A stretch of DNA of 64,000 nucleotides from Luidia sarsii (Eukaryota; Echinodermata; Asteroidea; Paxillosida; Luidiidae), in contig OX465114.1 in assembly GCA_949987565.1 (NCBI GenBank), positions 4,120,832 through 4,184,831 on the forward strand. The letters run 5' to 3'. Made by a program: the position numbers and the translations under genes. Below the pieces are notes generated by a model. The model was not told the origin of the DNA. It worked only from the letters and a program-made list of their open reading frames with translations, and searched no databases. Positions 18,470 through 31,900 of the stretch are shown in pieces. Within the stretch, counting starts at the first letter, position 1. Each line of letters begins with the position of its first letter.

Positions 18470-18720
18470 ACAAAAACTGTTGCAAACTGCACACTGACTA
18501 AAAAGAACTGCAATACATAAATCACAAAATTTAGGCCTGACGTTTCGATCCTGACAAGGACGTACATAGACAGTCAGGGGAAGGAAAGACCTGACACACA
18601 AGACAGGAAGGACAAAAGGGAAGGGAGTGGGATGCAGATGTACACCAAGGGAGGATAGATAAAAGGGAAACCAAACAAAAGGATGCGGAGGATCAAAGGG
18701 GAAAAGAAAGAAGACTAGGC
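18470..18720 (-). mobile_element. Penelope terminal fragment, second subfamily
   Basis: It has gttgcaaactgcacactgac, then aggcctgacgtttcgatcctg and a purine-rich segment (aaagggaagggag), in the same order as the 16675 copy but diverged. The closing CTTTGAGAAAGG part is missing. Confidence 0.7.
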
Positions 18721-20087
18721 TCCAAAGGGCTCAAAGTATTGCTTGTGTAGTTCTTCCTCATCACGGGATATTATAATGGCGGAACTGATTGCAAAAAGAC
18801 GCATGGAGTATCTTCATTCTGTGTCTTCTCAATACAGTAGGTCCTATATGCTTACATTATTTTGACATCGTTAGATCCATACGCTGTCGAAATTGCTGAG
18901 CAATATTTTACCCATTTTGAACACCGCGTGTTATAGTCAATAATCACATCTCACATCAACACTTTTACAGCCGCGCGTTTTCACCGCATACGATAACATT
19001 CTATTGAAACTGGCTACCGCGAATTATCCATTATTTTGCATGAGTAGTTTTGCCTGCTTGTAAGATTGTTTTTATTTCGAAAAATGTTTCGAACAAATTG
19101 CATGTTACCCCAAAGCGACCCTGCTTTTTCAGGGTAAGGACAAGGTTAACGGTACTTCGAGTAGTGCAACCCCTCGCGTGGTGATTAACATCTGATAATT
19201 CTTTACTTATATGACGAATGGAAAGAAAACCCACTTCCCATAAAGAATTATAAAAAATATTTTCTGATAGTAAGCGAAGTAATCACTGAGCCCGTCTTTG
19301 CAATAACTTGCGCAATTAGGCCTATGAAATGGAAATATTTTCTACAGCACCACATCTGCAAACGTCATTGAATTTCACACATATTCTAACATAAAGGGTT
19401 CATAGCTAAAGAATGAGTAATTAAATCAGTCGAAACTGCAACACTGACGTACTGTAAGCCTAGGCTATCCGTCATGCATCAGTAATAGTATAATACCGGT
19501 AGGCCTATATTCAATGTTATTCGTCCAAGCATGTAGCGTGTAAAACGTCTGACCGGGAAATTACTAATAACGATGGTCTTAACACAAATTCTTACCAAGA
19601 ATGAATTTGTCATTTTTAGTCTATGGTAAGTTGGTAAGACCTTTACACCAAACGTGTTGTCTGCACTATGCTTTACACATTGCGCCCTCGAGTATGTTGC
19701 CGGCGACGTTCGTAGGCTTTTTACGTAGGCTTTTTTTGAACCCCGCACGTAAATAATTATCTCGCTAACCCTACCATTCCATACGTACGTACAGTGAAAA
19801 GGCCCCGGCCCATAACACCACGAGTAAAAAATATTTGGAACTGACTACATCTCTTTGTCTCACACACATATGAGGTAAAAGAAATTTCAAAATACAGACT
19901 TTGGTTTCATTTTCCAGTCTTCTTTCAACTTAAAGGGAAAAGTAGGTCTTCGTGCTCAACCAATCATTGCGACTTGTGGCGCACATAATCGCCCATTATC
20001 GTTTAACCTAGGGGAGCCAAAAGTACCTCTTTGGTTTAACGAGGATGAGGGGAATCCCATGAAGACCCCAAAGAGTCACAAGTGGTC

Positions 20088-20102
20088 AGTAGAGGGCGCT
20101 AT
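20088..20102 (+). promoter_or_regulatory. CTCF-like motif
   Basis: The sequence tcagtagagggcgct matches the CTCF core consensus CASYAGRKGGCRS. A convergent partner lies at 21349-21364. Function is not shown. Confidence 0.35.
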
Positions 20103-21348
20103 ATACATGTTAGTTTTTTGCAAAGGTGTAAAACACTAAAAGGCTTCCACTTTCAGTCATTTAATTATACGGGTGATGGTACTGGTAACTGTAGCTTGAA
20201 CCTTGTAGCTCTTAGAAATCTTTCGATTTTTTGTTCCGGTAATTGAGTATATTTTTATGCTTCTTTTGCTCATTACCCCAGAAAAATAAAGATCCTATTT
20301 CACTATTATCATTTTTTGTATGTCTAAGTTCGTGTTACTACATGTATATTGAAAACTGTAGTTTAGACCTTCATCCATCCCTCTTTTAAATTTCTTTTAA
20401 ATGTTTGTGTCCTTTGTGTCGATTGATTTGTTTTATGGGGGGGGCAAATTACCCCAAGAAAACAAGAAAACAAGTATCCCACCCCTACAACTTGAAAAAT
20501 TTAACCCGTTGTCATGATCATTATTTTATTCTTCAATGTAAATGTATCACTATGATCAGTGATTAGCCTCCAAAGACCTCTTATTAAAAACATCGGTACA
20601 TACTTAAAGATAATCAGCCTGCGGAGCCATCTTGGATCAAATTAGTGTTCTGCATCCTCAGTAAATTAGTGGAGCAAATCGGTTTCCATAAAAGGCATTG
20701 TGTAAGACATTGCGTGACTACGCGTTCAATTTTTATACACAAGACTCCCAGTTTCTTTGACGGTCCTTGAGATATAGCTAGAACCTTAATCTCTTGGATT
20801 CCGTTCAGGGTTTGTTCAGATAATTATAACCGGGTGATATTTTGCTGATTACCCCCAGAATATAATCACCCCTAAAATGTGATTTTTCCAAACCACTTTG
20901 CTGCCTGTTTTCGCCGGGGTCACACCTCTCCACTTATGTGTACAGCATTCAATGGCCCCTAATCTCTTCCGATCTCCACCAAACCTCCAATATTGAACAC
21001 ACGGGTTGTCTTTGGCATCATCTTTTACCATACAGCACCGCAAAAACCGACAGCTAATTGGCTTTAGAAAAAGCACATTTTTGGGGCTGATTTATGAGGC
21101 TAATAAACGAAATTAAGGGGTTATCAACACAAATTGAAATTAATCTGTCAGGTTACGAGTCATGCGTCAACTCGCATTATCACAACAGTGACTTATGAAC
21201 TTATGCTGACGAACTATTGAGAAGTCACATGATTTCGCAATATGGCTTATACGTGTACATACTGGCGTGTGTACCTACCGTACATTATTTTTTAGAGAAC
21301 CTCTACCTACATTTTAGAGTCCCTTAGAGGGACTCTACCCATATTTGC

Positions 21349-21364
21349 GCTACAGCGCCCTCTG
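21349..21364 (-). promoter_or_regulatory. CTCF-like motif
   Basis: On the minus strand it reads acagcagagggcgctg, a full match to the CTCF core. It faces the motif at 20088. Confidence 0.35.
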
Positions 21365-21484
21365 CTGTCCCTCTATGGGTCATAATGTGTAGTATCTTTC
21401 AATTAAGGCCATGTTTGAAGTGCGACCGTTCTGAGCGGCAGCAACGCGGAAAGTAATTACAACGAGTCTATTTTATTCTTCAAT

Positions 21485-21560
21485 TAAAAATGTAATTTTG
21501 GGGGAAAATGGCAAAGAAAACATCGACTAGACTGGGACTTGAATCCGAGATCTCTGGTCT
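21485..21560 (-). repeat. Partial tRNA-derived SINE
   Basis: The plus strand shows aaaatggcaaagaaaacatc then gactgggacttgaatccgag, the SINE tail and B-box end in reverse. Confidence 0.7.
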
Positions 21561-21729
21561 TGTTAAGTTGCATCAAAGCACAAGATATATAATATTCATC
21601 TTTGATCCACCATCTAGGGTAGGTTCCGTAGATCTATTGACGAGGTTGCTTTCATGTTGTTATGACACAACTTTTGATTAGAAATCATCGGACATCTTAC
21701 AATATCCACTTTTAAACCCTGTATCAAAT

Positions 21730-22040
21730 CATTCAAAGAAAAATTCTGAAAAAATAGCAACGAAAAAAATAATGACTGGACCGGGACTTGAACCTGAGAC
21801 CTCCGGTTTTGCGTATGCAGCGGTCTTACTATCTGAGCTATCCAGCCCCAAGATGGTAGCCTTCCCGAAGTCAACAATAATCTTTGCCGCGGTTGAGGTG
21901 CCAGCCAGAAGCATAAAATATTAACCAATAACTGTCGTATATATCCAGGGATAACGTCCCCGGTCCATTCAAAGTTTTCTTTGTCGATTTTCAAAAATTA
22001 ATTCAGAAATTAGGAGGGCCTAGAAGAACCTTTCTCAAAG
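21730..22040 (-). repeat. tRNA-derived SINE joined to a Penelope terminal motif
   Basis: The minus strand has the tRNA-like module (ctggatagctcagatagtaa, A box; ggttcaagtcccggtcc, B box) at about 21775-21850, with the usual body to 21960. Beyond it (21975-22040) lies cctttgagaaaggttcttct and ccctcctaatttctgaatt, the Penelope motif and spacer, also on the minus strand. The same junction occurs at 16360-16450. Confidence 0.78.
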
Positions 22041-22737
22041 GCGGGTATTTTCAAAATTGTTGAAAAGTTCATGATCAGTTTTTCGTTTTTCGTTTTGTTT
22101 GACCAAAATATATTGTGTGAAACCAATAAAGGGAAACAAAATGCTTTCTTTTGTATTGTGCTGAGCAGGACATATTATTTTGTTTGGAACGTGGTCAATG
22201 GCTGGTATGTGATGTATGTCACCCATTGTCTGTGCGGACGGACACGTTCAACTCTGTAGTCATGCCTTTTACAAAACATCTGAATATCGGTCTCTCTGTA
22301 TATGGATTGAGAGTTGAGACATCACAGACAAAAATATAATGTGATTATACAAGCATTTTCACTAGACAAAGAAAAATGGAAAAGAGACATATCTCAGATC
22401 GTAATTTGATTCATTTTGTATATTAATTCCAAACCAATAATGTAATGGGTGGGTGTAAGATCAGGGATATGTTTTTTAACAACAAAACCCTGTCATTCAG
22501 AGCAAGGGATCTGTGGAAGTCATTGGCACCATTGATTATTATTCCGAGTTGAGTCTAAAAAAATTGATATGTTTTCGTGTCATCATATCACTCATAATAT
22601 AGCTAAGGCTGCTCATCGGCTCTTTCCACCGTGGCCTGTGTCCCGTTGTGCTGACTCAATACGAAAAAAATTCCTGACAAATTCAACCTCCTCAAGCAAT
22701 CCGAGCCATATTTTATCCTTATACTCTCCTAAATTTC

Positions 22738-22776
22738 TGCCTTTAAGAAAAGTGCTGGTAGGATCGAAATGTCAGC
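22738..22776 (+). repeat. Decayed Penelope terminal motif
   Basis: gcctttaagaaaagtgctgg followed by aggatcgaaatgtcagcccc matches the motif with five or so changes. Confidence 0.7.
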
Positions 22777-24869
22777 CCCTAAACCCTTTGAAATATGCCC
22801 AGATTTGGGTTTGCACTAATGGGGGTGAGTCGTTCAGTTTTGAGAATGTTTGCCTTGAATAAATTATCTCTCCCTTTAGAATTTGTTACATCTATTACCA
22901 TGTTTATGAGAGCTGTCTACAGTCTCCATTCGTGTATGATATAACTGGACTATTTCAAATTAATTCGTCGCGTGAGGCTGTGGTCAAGTAAGCGGTATCC
23001 TTCCAGTTATCTTGCACGGCTTGTACAGTACGTACCGTACGCATTGAAAATGAAAAGCGGTGGGTGTTCAGGATTGCACGCCCATATCAAAAAATAACAA
23101 ACAGGCCACCGTGTCTGCTGCCACCAACGTCTATGCACATGTACATGTACACGTACATGTGCCCATAGAGCAAGAGGATGGGACAAATCCACCCGTGCCC
23201 ACGTGAATCATATCGTAATGTCCAGCCATACCTTTGTTTTCTTAGTAGCGTAGGACAATCGTTTACATTGAATATTTATGGCAGCATGGCGTGTAGGTTA
23301 CGTACTTGTACATTGAAGGTGTTGGCCAATACCTGCTCGTCTGATGTGTGATCCAACGTGCCCTACAGGCCTCAAACTGCTATCCTAAAATCATTTCCGC
23401 CAGTGAGTTCTACGGATGCGCCTTTGTGCCAAACAAATTGTGGAAAAAATAAGTTCATGGCTCAATTGAATAGAATTGGAGACAGAATGCTGTAGATGTT
23501 ATGTAAAATAAACATGTTCACCTTATAGATCAAGCCTCTCGATCCTTGAATATCACAATATGTTTGATTTAAACCCTGAGTTACATATATAAGTTTGTAA
23601 TACAATAATTATGATAAATCATCATGTTATGTAATATATTTATTGCACACGTGTACATGTATTATCAATGTACCATGACCCTTTGTTTACGGGATTTTTT
23701 GTAAAATTTTTATTCTTCTTTTTTTTTATAGCTTTGTTTTGATTTACTCATGCTGTTTTAGCGGAAATAGTTACACAGGCAATACTACTAAATGTCCATG
23801 TATTTTGTTATTTTTTGTATTTATTTTTTAACATTGGAAAAAGGGGGTATTTGCTTCTAGGAAAAAAGCCTGTAATTTAATTTTGTATTTGTATTTCCTA
23901 ATCACGAATTCCTGTTTAAATCATAAACGAGCGAAAACAAAACCGAACCAAAACCCCAGTTTGAGGACGACGAATCTGAAGCCAGCGAGCAAAGATAACT
24001 ACGCTCCAGCCAGAGATTTGCCCGCGAAAATGAAAATAACTTCTTCACTGCAGCCGTGAAACATGCCTGCCTGCGCGCAGATTGCAAACAAAAGGCCAAA
24101 TGGAAATACAGCCTCGCCTGACGTCACTCTTCAATTACGGCCCGGTAATTCGAGAACTGATGGCAGCGTGCTTACTCCCTCTGCGCTCAGCCGATTTTCA
24201 CAAAATCATTGCCCGAATTCAAACTTTTGGACTAATTTTTGTACTTTTTCCCTTTACATGTAATAATAAGTGTTTTTTGAATCAATAATTGCTCTTCTAT
24301 GTGCTTATACTTGGGCGAGTGAAATATTTTTGTATTTTATATAAATTACTTTCAGAGGGTATATGAGAAAGCCCGATCGAAAGCAGCATGAAAAGAATGC
24401 TAGGGACAGACCACCGCCCAGGAATGTAGTGTCCTACCGAGGCAGCATGAATTAGTCCTCAAATAAATGAAGAATAGGTAATTCCTGCGCGCCCATTATC
24501 ACCTGGGAAACTTGGGTTACTTTTGAAATTCGATCAAAAAATCATGGGGATGGAGGGAAAGTGTTGGGTGGGCATTTTTTCGGCGTTTTTCTCCTTGCCT
24601 GGCGCATGGATTTCACAATCTAAATATTTGTAATGTCGCCTTTTGCTAGCATTTCAGCCATGCAGTACGTGCGCCATAAGAAATACGTGTGATGAAGTCT
24701 TTCCGATGGCTCGCTAAGATTCGGTGTTATTCTCCAAATCACTCTTCGAAAAACACGTGTGTCGGACAGTAGAACCGCAAGTCATTTATCTATGGTACCT
24801 TGTGGACCAACACCGGCCGCGCTGCCATTTATTTGGAAGGAGCAATACTGGGGCTAATTTGTTCCCAGT

Positions 24870-25907
24870 ATGGCAGCCAAAGTCGCTGGAAATGTCAATT
24901 GCGATCAAGAAATTAGCTCTCGTCCGCAGGGCCAGCAAGCAAACAGCACAATGGACAACACCGGTCAAGACTTCAGGCCCTCATCACGCAATAACAACGG
25001 CAGTGGGGAGGGGGCTAACGGGCCTTCAGAAAACCAAGGAACTGGTGTTATGAATAACACCATGAGTTCGAGTGGCCAACCTGGAAATACTGGAACCGAT
25101 ATAGGGACAAAGACAGCAAGCAGTATTGGAACTAGCATGCCAGGATCGAATTCTGGCATTCTACAGCAGGATGGCCACCATGGTGGACAAAGTTCTGGTA
25201 ACCATCCGTCACAAAATCAAAGTTTAGACCCTTATGCTGGACCCGGAGGAACTTATCAAAGTAACAGCAGTGTGCATAGTCAACTCGTGGACAGTTCTGG
25301 ACAGAAACCAGGTCAGAACATGACGGGAACTGAGGGTTATAATGGTGGATACTTCGGGAATCGAAATGCTGGTTACGGCATGGCAAACCAACATGGCGGA
25401 CATCAGACAGGAAGCGCAAGCGCAGGGCCGAACTCTGCATTAAACATGAATATAGGTCCAAATCAGAACCAAAGCATGACGAACAATCCTTTCAGTCAAT
25501 ATGATAGTCATATGGGATCCCGACAGGGATTTTCCCCAATGGTAATGGGCTCCAGATCGGGTCCAAATGCCCCGCTGCCGCCGAGTTACGGTTCTACACA
25601 TCAGCAGCAACCAAGGCCGTACGGTGGTGGCATCTCAAACTCTGCACCAACCCTTTCCCAACTTCTGCAAGGCCAAAAGCATGTGCCAAATTACTCGAGT
25701 AGTTACCCCAGTCCTGGGGAGAACTTGGGCAAGGGAGCGGATGGAGGAGGGTCCCATGGAATGATTCCAAACCAAGGATCAGGGGCATTCCACCAGTCTC
25801 CACAAAATTGGGGACAAAGGGGCACTGGCCTGTCCCACTCGCAAGTTCATCCACAATCCAGTGGACATGGTGGAAGTGGTTACAGCCCAAATATGGCCAG
25901 AAATCAG
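24870..25907 (+). CDS. ARID1: ARID1 exon 1 with start codon
   Basis: The exon has 346 codons from ATG to donor gtgagc. The start is chosen because MAAKVA aligns with MAAQVA of vertebrate ARID1A. Conserved islands in the low-complexity sequence are LDPYAGP (near residue 115), YNGGYFGNRNAGY and APTLSQLLQGQ (near residue 260). The frame runs 78 nt past the donor to a stop at 25983-25985, so an unspliced transcript would give a 371-residue product; splicing is favoured because exon 2 continues in phase. Confidence 0.94.
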
Positions 25908-28900
25908 GTGAGCAAAAATAGCAGAATTACACCATTGACTCCGAAGGTAAAAGCCCGAGACGACATTCATAAGTACTTACAATAGCTGTTGCAACTAAAA
26001 TGAATTATTGTGTTCACATGTATTATTTTAATTTCAAAACTACGGTACTTTTTGTTTGTAATTGTAGATCTTACTTTCTGTGTTTAGCAGCACAAGTGCT
26101 AAAGTAAAGAGTAAGATGTGCTGTATTATTACTACTGTACTGGGATTTGTATTGTGAAATCAGACCTGTGTAATCTTTAATAATATAATTATTGGACAGT
26201 GCATTACTAACACTAACGACTCTTCTTTTTTACTGTTTTAGTGCATTACAGTCAACAGTACTTAGTACATGTATGTACACGCATGTACTGTACTGTCTGC
26301 ACTGTAGTGTACAGTACATGTACTGTACTGTGTACATGTACATGAACATTGGCTTGAATCGTAAATTACAAAGTATAACAGATATAAAGTAATGGTTTAA
26401 TTAAACGCTTCCAAATTGGCCGGATTGAGTGGTTGAAATGCTTTTCATCTTCAAGTTAGTCAGTGGTAATGTGCCCAGTTGAAGTGTACATGTAGGCTCA
26501 CGTAAATTTCATTCTGCCTTTTTGGTTTTGTTAGCCTAAAGTGAATATGATGTATGATGTAGTAAACACTATCATTGTATCAATCATACATGTGATCGTG
26601 CTGTTTAGCACTCATTACAACGAGTGATTGCATTTAGACAAATTAAAATGTGTGCATGTATTATCATATGATGTAGCCCTCCTGTTACTCATTGTTCTTG
26701 TAACTCAAGAAAATGATGTCATAAACTGGAGCACCCATTACACCAAAAGGATGATTTTTTGTTTAAACCCAAAAAAAACTTAGACTGGACTGTGACTTGA
26801 ACGCGAGACCTCAGGTTTTGCGTACCAGCAGTCTGACCAGCTGAGCTTTCCCAGCCCATAGATGGCGGCTTTCCCAAATAGTCAACTACTGAACTAGTCT
26901 TTGCCGGGGTGGGTGCACCAGTCAGAAGCATTTTTAAACCATCAACTGCCATATATCTCCAGGGATCACGCCCTATTTTCATTCAGATGCAGACAACCAG
27001 CCTAGCTACGGCAGTTCGGGGATCACACGAAGTAAGCTTTTTAAATTTCAGTCAAACAACTAAATTAAAACTTACTAAACTTTTGAACAGTTTTGAAAAA
27101 TGCCAAAGAAAACTTTGACTGTTGAAAACAAAAGAAAACCCACACAATTTCAACGATAAAAACTCCCAATTAACACTAGGTAGTAAAACTGTAGTATGCG
27201 GCTGTATAACCTTTTTTCACTAACTGATAAATCTTCTCGCTGAGAAGATGCTGATACTTCGTTTGAGGAGAAAAATGTCAGGCGAAGGTCCAGGGTACAT
27301 TAGCAGAGCATCATGAAGATGGATCAAACTCAAAGTATGTTTTAAAAAACGCAGTGGCTATTGTTAGTTTGTTACTGCAGCCGTAACGCAGTTTCCATTT
27401 TCTATAGTTACGGCACTCCAACTGCGCAAGCGCGAGGACATGAGCCAGATCAAACAACGAAACTAGTGCTTCTGGCTGGCCCGCCGGCCGTAACATGTCA
27501 GTCAGTGTGACTTTGGAAGCGCGATGTTAGCTGGATGTTAGTTGATTTTTTGTTGCATTTGCATGATACATTCGTCATTATTTGTTGCCACTGTTTGATA
27601 AAAGAAAATTACAACATTGATTTATAGGTATAGTAGTTTTATAATAGTTTTATAATTTCTACAGCGGTCTTTTAAACCTCCCTAAAATCGAATGACTTCT
27701 CGTATTTTCTGCCGCCACATGCACGCACGCGAAGTCGACATCGTAGACGTAGTACTACTACTAGTACAGTGCATTGCTGACGACTTTGTTATGGACCCGT
27801 TTTTTTGCCAATCTCACCGTGCGAGAGCATCTTATACACATGATTGTAAAATAAACCTTTTTCCATTCCGATAATGACAGGGCTATTGCTTCAAGACAAG
27901 CAAATTATGGCACATTATGGCACGTATACAGCCAGAGAATTTGCCATGTTTCTTGTGCCTGTACTGAGCTCAAGGTGGCGCTGCCTGTGCATGTGGGGTT
28001 TAATACCCCATGCAGCAAATCTGGCATGTCCTCGCGCTTGTGCAGTTGCAGTGCCGTAACTATAGAAAATGGAAATTGCATTACGGCTGCCATAACAATA
28101 GCCACTGCATTTAAAGAAGAGAAAGGAAATCATCCAACTAATCGGCAATTTGTCAATGGATCATGAAAAATACTGCCAGAGAGCCATACGAATTGGCAAT
28201 ACGAGTGCTAGCCTTTCACTAGCACGCAGGGTAAAACGAAAGATGCATGAAAAGTGAACTGAGAACAATTTGACCACATGTGATCCATAACACTTGTTCA
28301 CATACGTGTACGTGCTATTTGGCTCCACGAACCAATAGATCTACAAGTCTACGTTAGGTAGTCTGTTATCATCTCGTATACTGCTCCTTAGGGTCCACAT
28401 ATGATTGCATTAGTAACAATTTAGACATGGGAATCTGTTTTGTACAACCATGGCTCTCATACATGTACATGTACATGTAGTTGGCCACATTTTTCGTCCA
28501 CAAAAAGAATGAAAGCCAAGGATGCTAGGAGCCTAGGATAACTTACCGGTAATATTTCTTCACTTACATGTAATTGCCTCATTTACTGGCATTTACATCA
28601 TTTGGCATACAATCACAATAGTGCTGAATCACAATGGCATTTAATTTATTTCCAACTCGGCCTTTTTTATAAGGTCTGCATCAATGCATTGCATTTGGAT
28701 TTTGGAAAGAAGTTTGAAGGATTGATTACAGTGTGCATACAATGTATTTACGTTCTTATTTTGTATTACACATGCATCTCCTGCTTCTACTAATCGACCA
28801 ATAAAAATGTTTGCCATGTATGTAAAATAAGCAGGGAGGCAGTTCATCCCAAGAATATCATCCATTTATTATTTTTCATAAATTACATGTACTTAAAATT

Positions 28901-31900
28901 CTGAAATGGGAAATTCATTCATTCCAGAATCCAGGTAATGGCAATCTGTAATTTAATTGAATGCCATTTTCAAGTTAATTACTTCAAAGTTTGTTTTATT
29001 TTTCCAAACCTTATTCCAGGCTTGAATTAATTAGATGCTACACACATGTAGTACAGTTGACTAGAATTTAGGAGGATAATTACTTTTTAAGTATTTGATT
29101 AAAGATGAATTTTAGGAGGGAGCTTGGGCATTATTTTTCTTTCATTACTGTATCTGTGGTTCAGTGGTTGTTAGATTTTATTTATGTTTTACCTGTGTCT
29201 TTCATCCAGTGACCCATATTTTGAAGCACACTGAAATAAGCTTTGAACTTTCCGTTTAACTTTGTAAACCTTTCAAGGGGAATGAAACCCAGAGAAAAAG
29301 GTCTCTTGTCCTTATTGTTGAGAACTGCGTGGAAAGATTTCCCCAGCTTTTTTCCCGCTGGCATTTTGACATACAAAAGCCTGGCAGTACAGTACACTAT
29401 CATTCAGCTCGCGAGTCTATACTGTATACAGTATATACCGGTACATGTAGTAGTGGTACATCCGTCCGGGCCCATTCGAAAAGATGGAGGTTTGCGGGAA
29501 CAAGAATTCGACCACCAAATTCCATGATTTTTCCCTCTTACATAGGTAATTGTTGGTTGTTTTTAACACCCAATCAGATAAGCCAACATTTTTCTCTGGG
29601 TTTCATTCCCCTTAAAACATGTACAAAGAAACCGTTTGAATGTTTAAACGGTTAGATTGTAAATCATTAAGGTCAGACTTGGGCAGTTTTTCACTTGTTT
29701 TGGGGGTTTTGTTTGGAGACGTTTTTTCATTGTTTTTTTTTTTTAAACATGACAGTTTAATCACCTTTGTTTATTTCCCTTTTTAATACATGAATTAAAA
29801 ATTGAAATGTTTTGTGTCAGAAATTTAAGGCATTTGCCGACAAAATCTGCTCTAAAAACGTCTTTTGATTTGTGCTCGCTGTGCACATTATTTTACGTTG
29901 AGGTTGATCATTTGTCGTGGTGCGAGAATTGTGGAGAAAAAAGTAAAATTCGCATCTTCCGATTGCCGAGCGCACTCTGTAAGCATCGTCTTGATCGGTC
30001 GATATTACCCTAAAATGTATTCTCCTCTTTCTATCCATACCACTTTCAATATCAATGACGAAGGGAATAATATTAGATTATATTAAACATTCGGTGATGT
30101 GGAACTTACTGTAACTTATAAATGATGAAAATACATTCAAACCGGTTATGACCGATTTCCCTTTGCGACGTTAGCGATGTTGGCAAGTCTAGGACTGGTT
30201 TCTGCCTCTAGGTTACACCATAGTGACACTGAAGGATCATTGGGCCGAAACCAGACTACACGCGGCAATGTGACAAAACACAACACGTCTTTGCACACAC
30301 TGTATACTGTGTGCACATGCACAGCGGGCCAAACCACCACAAGGCACTTTTCAAGTTTTCGGAGAAACAAATTTCAGCATAGATTTCAGGAAGCGGCAGT
30401 AATCAAACTAAGCGCGGAGAGGAGAGGCATGATTTGGAATTATCTTTTAGTTATCTCAACAATCTTGTAACAAATTTGGTCCAAACGAAAATCAACCATG
30501 CATTAAAATAATGGGCGAGATACATGTAATAAACCGCGTTTCCCTCCTCCTCACCACTGCTTGCCTGGGTTTGCCATTGGGACAAAAGCCACAAAGGCCA
30601 ATGAACTGTGTCGGCAAAAACTCGGCATAACGTGAAAATTCTCAGATGTTGCGGTTGCATTGTTAGAGTTACCGCACAATAAACAAGTATCAATTGAACC
30701 TCTTAGGATTGCTAGTTGCCTCGCCGAAATAATCTTGCCCCCAAAAAAGATCTTGAAATGGAAAGTCAATTTGTTTTAAATTCAGGTTCCGTTTAAACGT
30801 TGACTGATTTTGTAAACGTTGAGGGGCTTTTTAAATGTTTAAACATTTAACCGTTCCAAGCTTATGACTGAAAACAGATCCTTATTTTTTTAGTTATGTG
30901 TACAGGTACAAAACACCAAAAAGAGGGCTGAAAGTTACTCTTACTTTGTTTACATACATGTTCACAGTCCTTTTACAAATAAACATACTGTACATTAAAC
31001 GCACATTCATGTCTATATTTTTTGGAATGTAAGCCATGGCATAAACATTGATTTTGCCCATGGAAAGGTTTACTGTCGATACACTGAGTCTTGAATAGAA
31101 TAGATGACTGCAATACTAGAATTTTACTACTGCGTAATGGCATAACGAAAACATGCATGTGAACTGAGTGCGCAATTTTACCACACATGATTCATAGCAC
31201 TTTTCACTTTCAATATTTCTTGCTATTTGACTCCATCATAGATATAATGATTTTGCATCCAGGAGAGGCAAACGAGTAGGCCAAACCCTTGTTGAAGTAT
31301 TTGACTCCAATAACGACTAGATATAGACCCTTACTTTATATAGTCTGGTATTGTCTCATATAAATGGAATACATCGTCTGGTTTTTGCCTCCACGAGTGC
31401 ATTTACGTACTGTAATAGACACAACTTTATGGCTTCGCTGGAGGCTCGGTGTTTAACCATGTGCATGAAATTGTACGGTCACTGTCATGGGTACAGCCTT
31501 TATATGGCTCTTTCCAAACTTTAAAAATGAGCCGGTTACTTCATTATTCGAAAAAACTTTACAATGGAGGCATTTTCTTCCCCGCAGATTGCGAAAGTTG
31601 GGGGTGCGCATTATACGCGGGTATTAACGGTTCTTGGACTGTGGGTGAGATCCATAAGACATCAGCAACAGGTTTCTTTTCACACTCAACAAGTCTAGTC
31701 TGAAGTCTGCTGTCAGTCAAAACTGATTTGCTTTGTTGTACCATACAGTACTTTCAGAATGACAAGTTTGTTACATACATGTAGTTCTAATGGAGCTATA
31801 TAGGCTGAGGAATTTTCAAGCATTAACAGTCGGTGGTTGCTGTTAGTCTTTTTTCAAGTTGTTGATAGCTTTGCAAATTGTAATACACTTGTCCTTCTAG

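Larger units (their letters stand above)
18721..24869. other. Intergenic region upstream of ARID1
   Basis: It lies between the divergent 5' ends of the minus-strand gene (18085) and ARID1 (24870). It holds SINE pieces (21485-22040), two CTCF-like motifs (20090, 21352) and a decayed Penelope motif (22738-22776). The 900 bp before the ARID1 start are richer in CG dinucleotides, as expected of a promoter. I see no clear TATA box. Confidence 0.55.

Noticed and set aside
22569..22862. Plus-strand open frame of 97 codons
   Set aside because: It runs across a decayed Penelope terminal motif and shows no recognisable domain.
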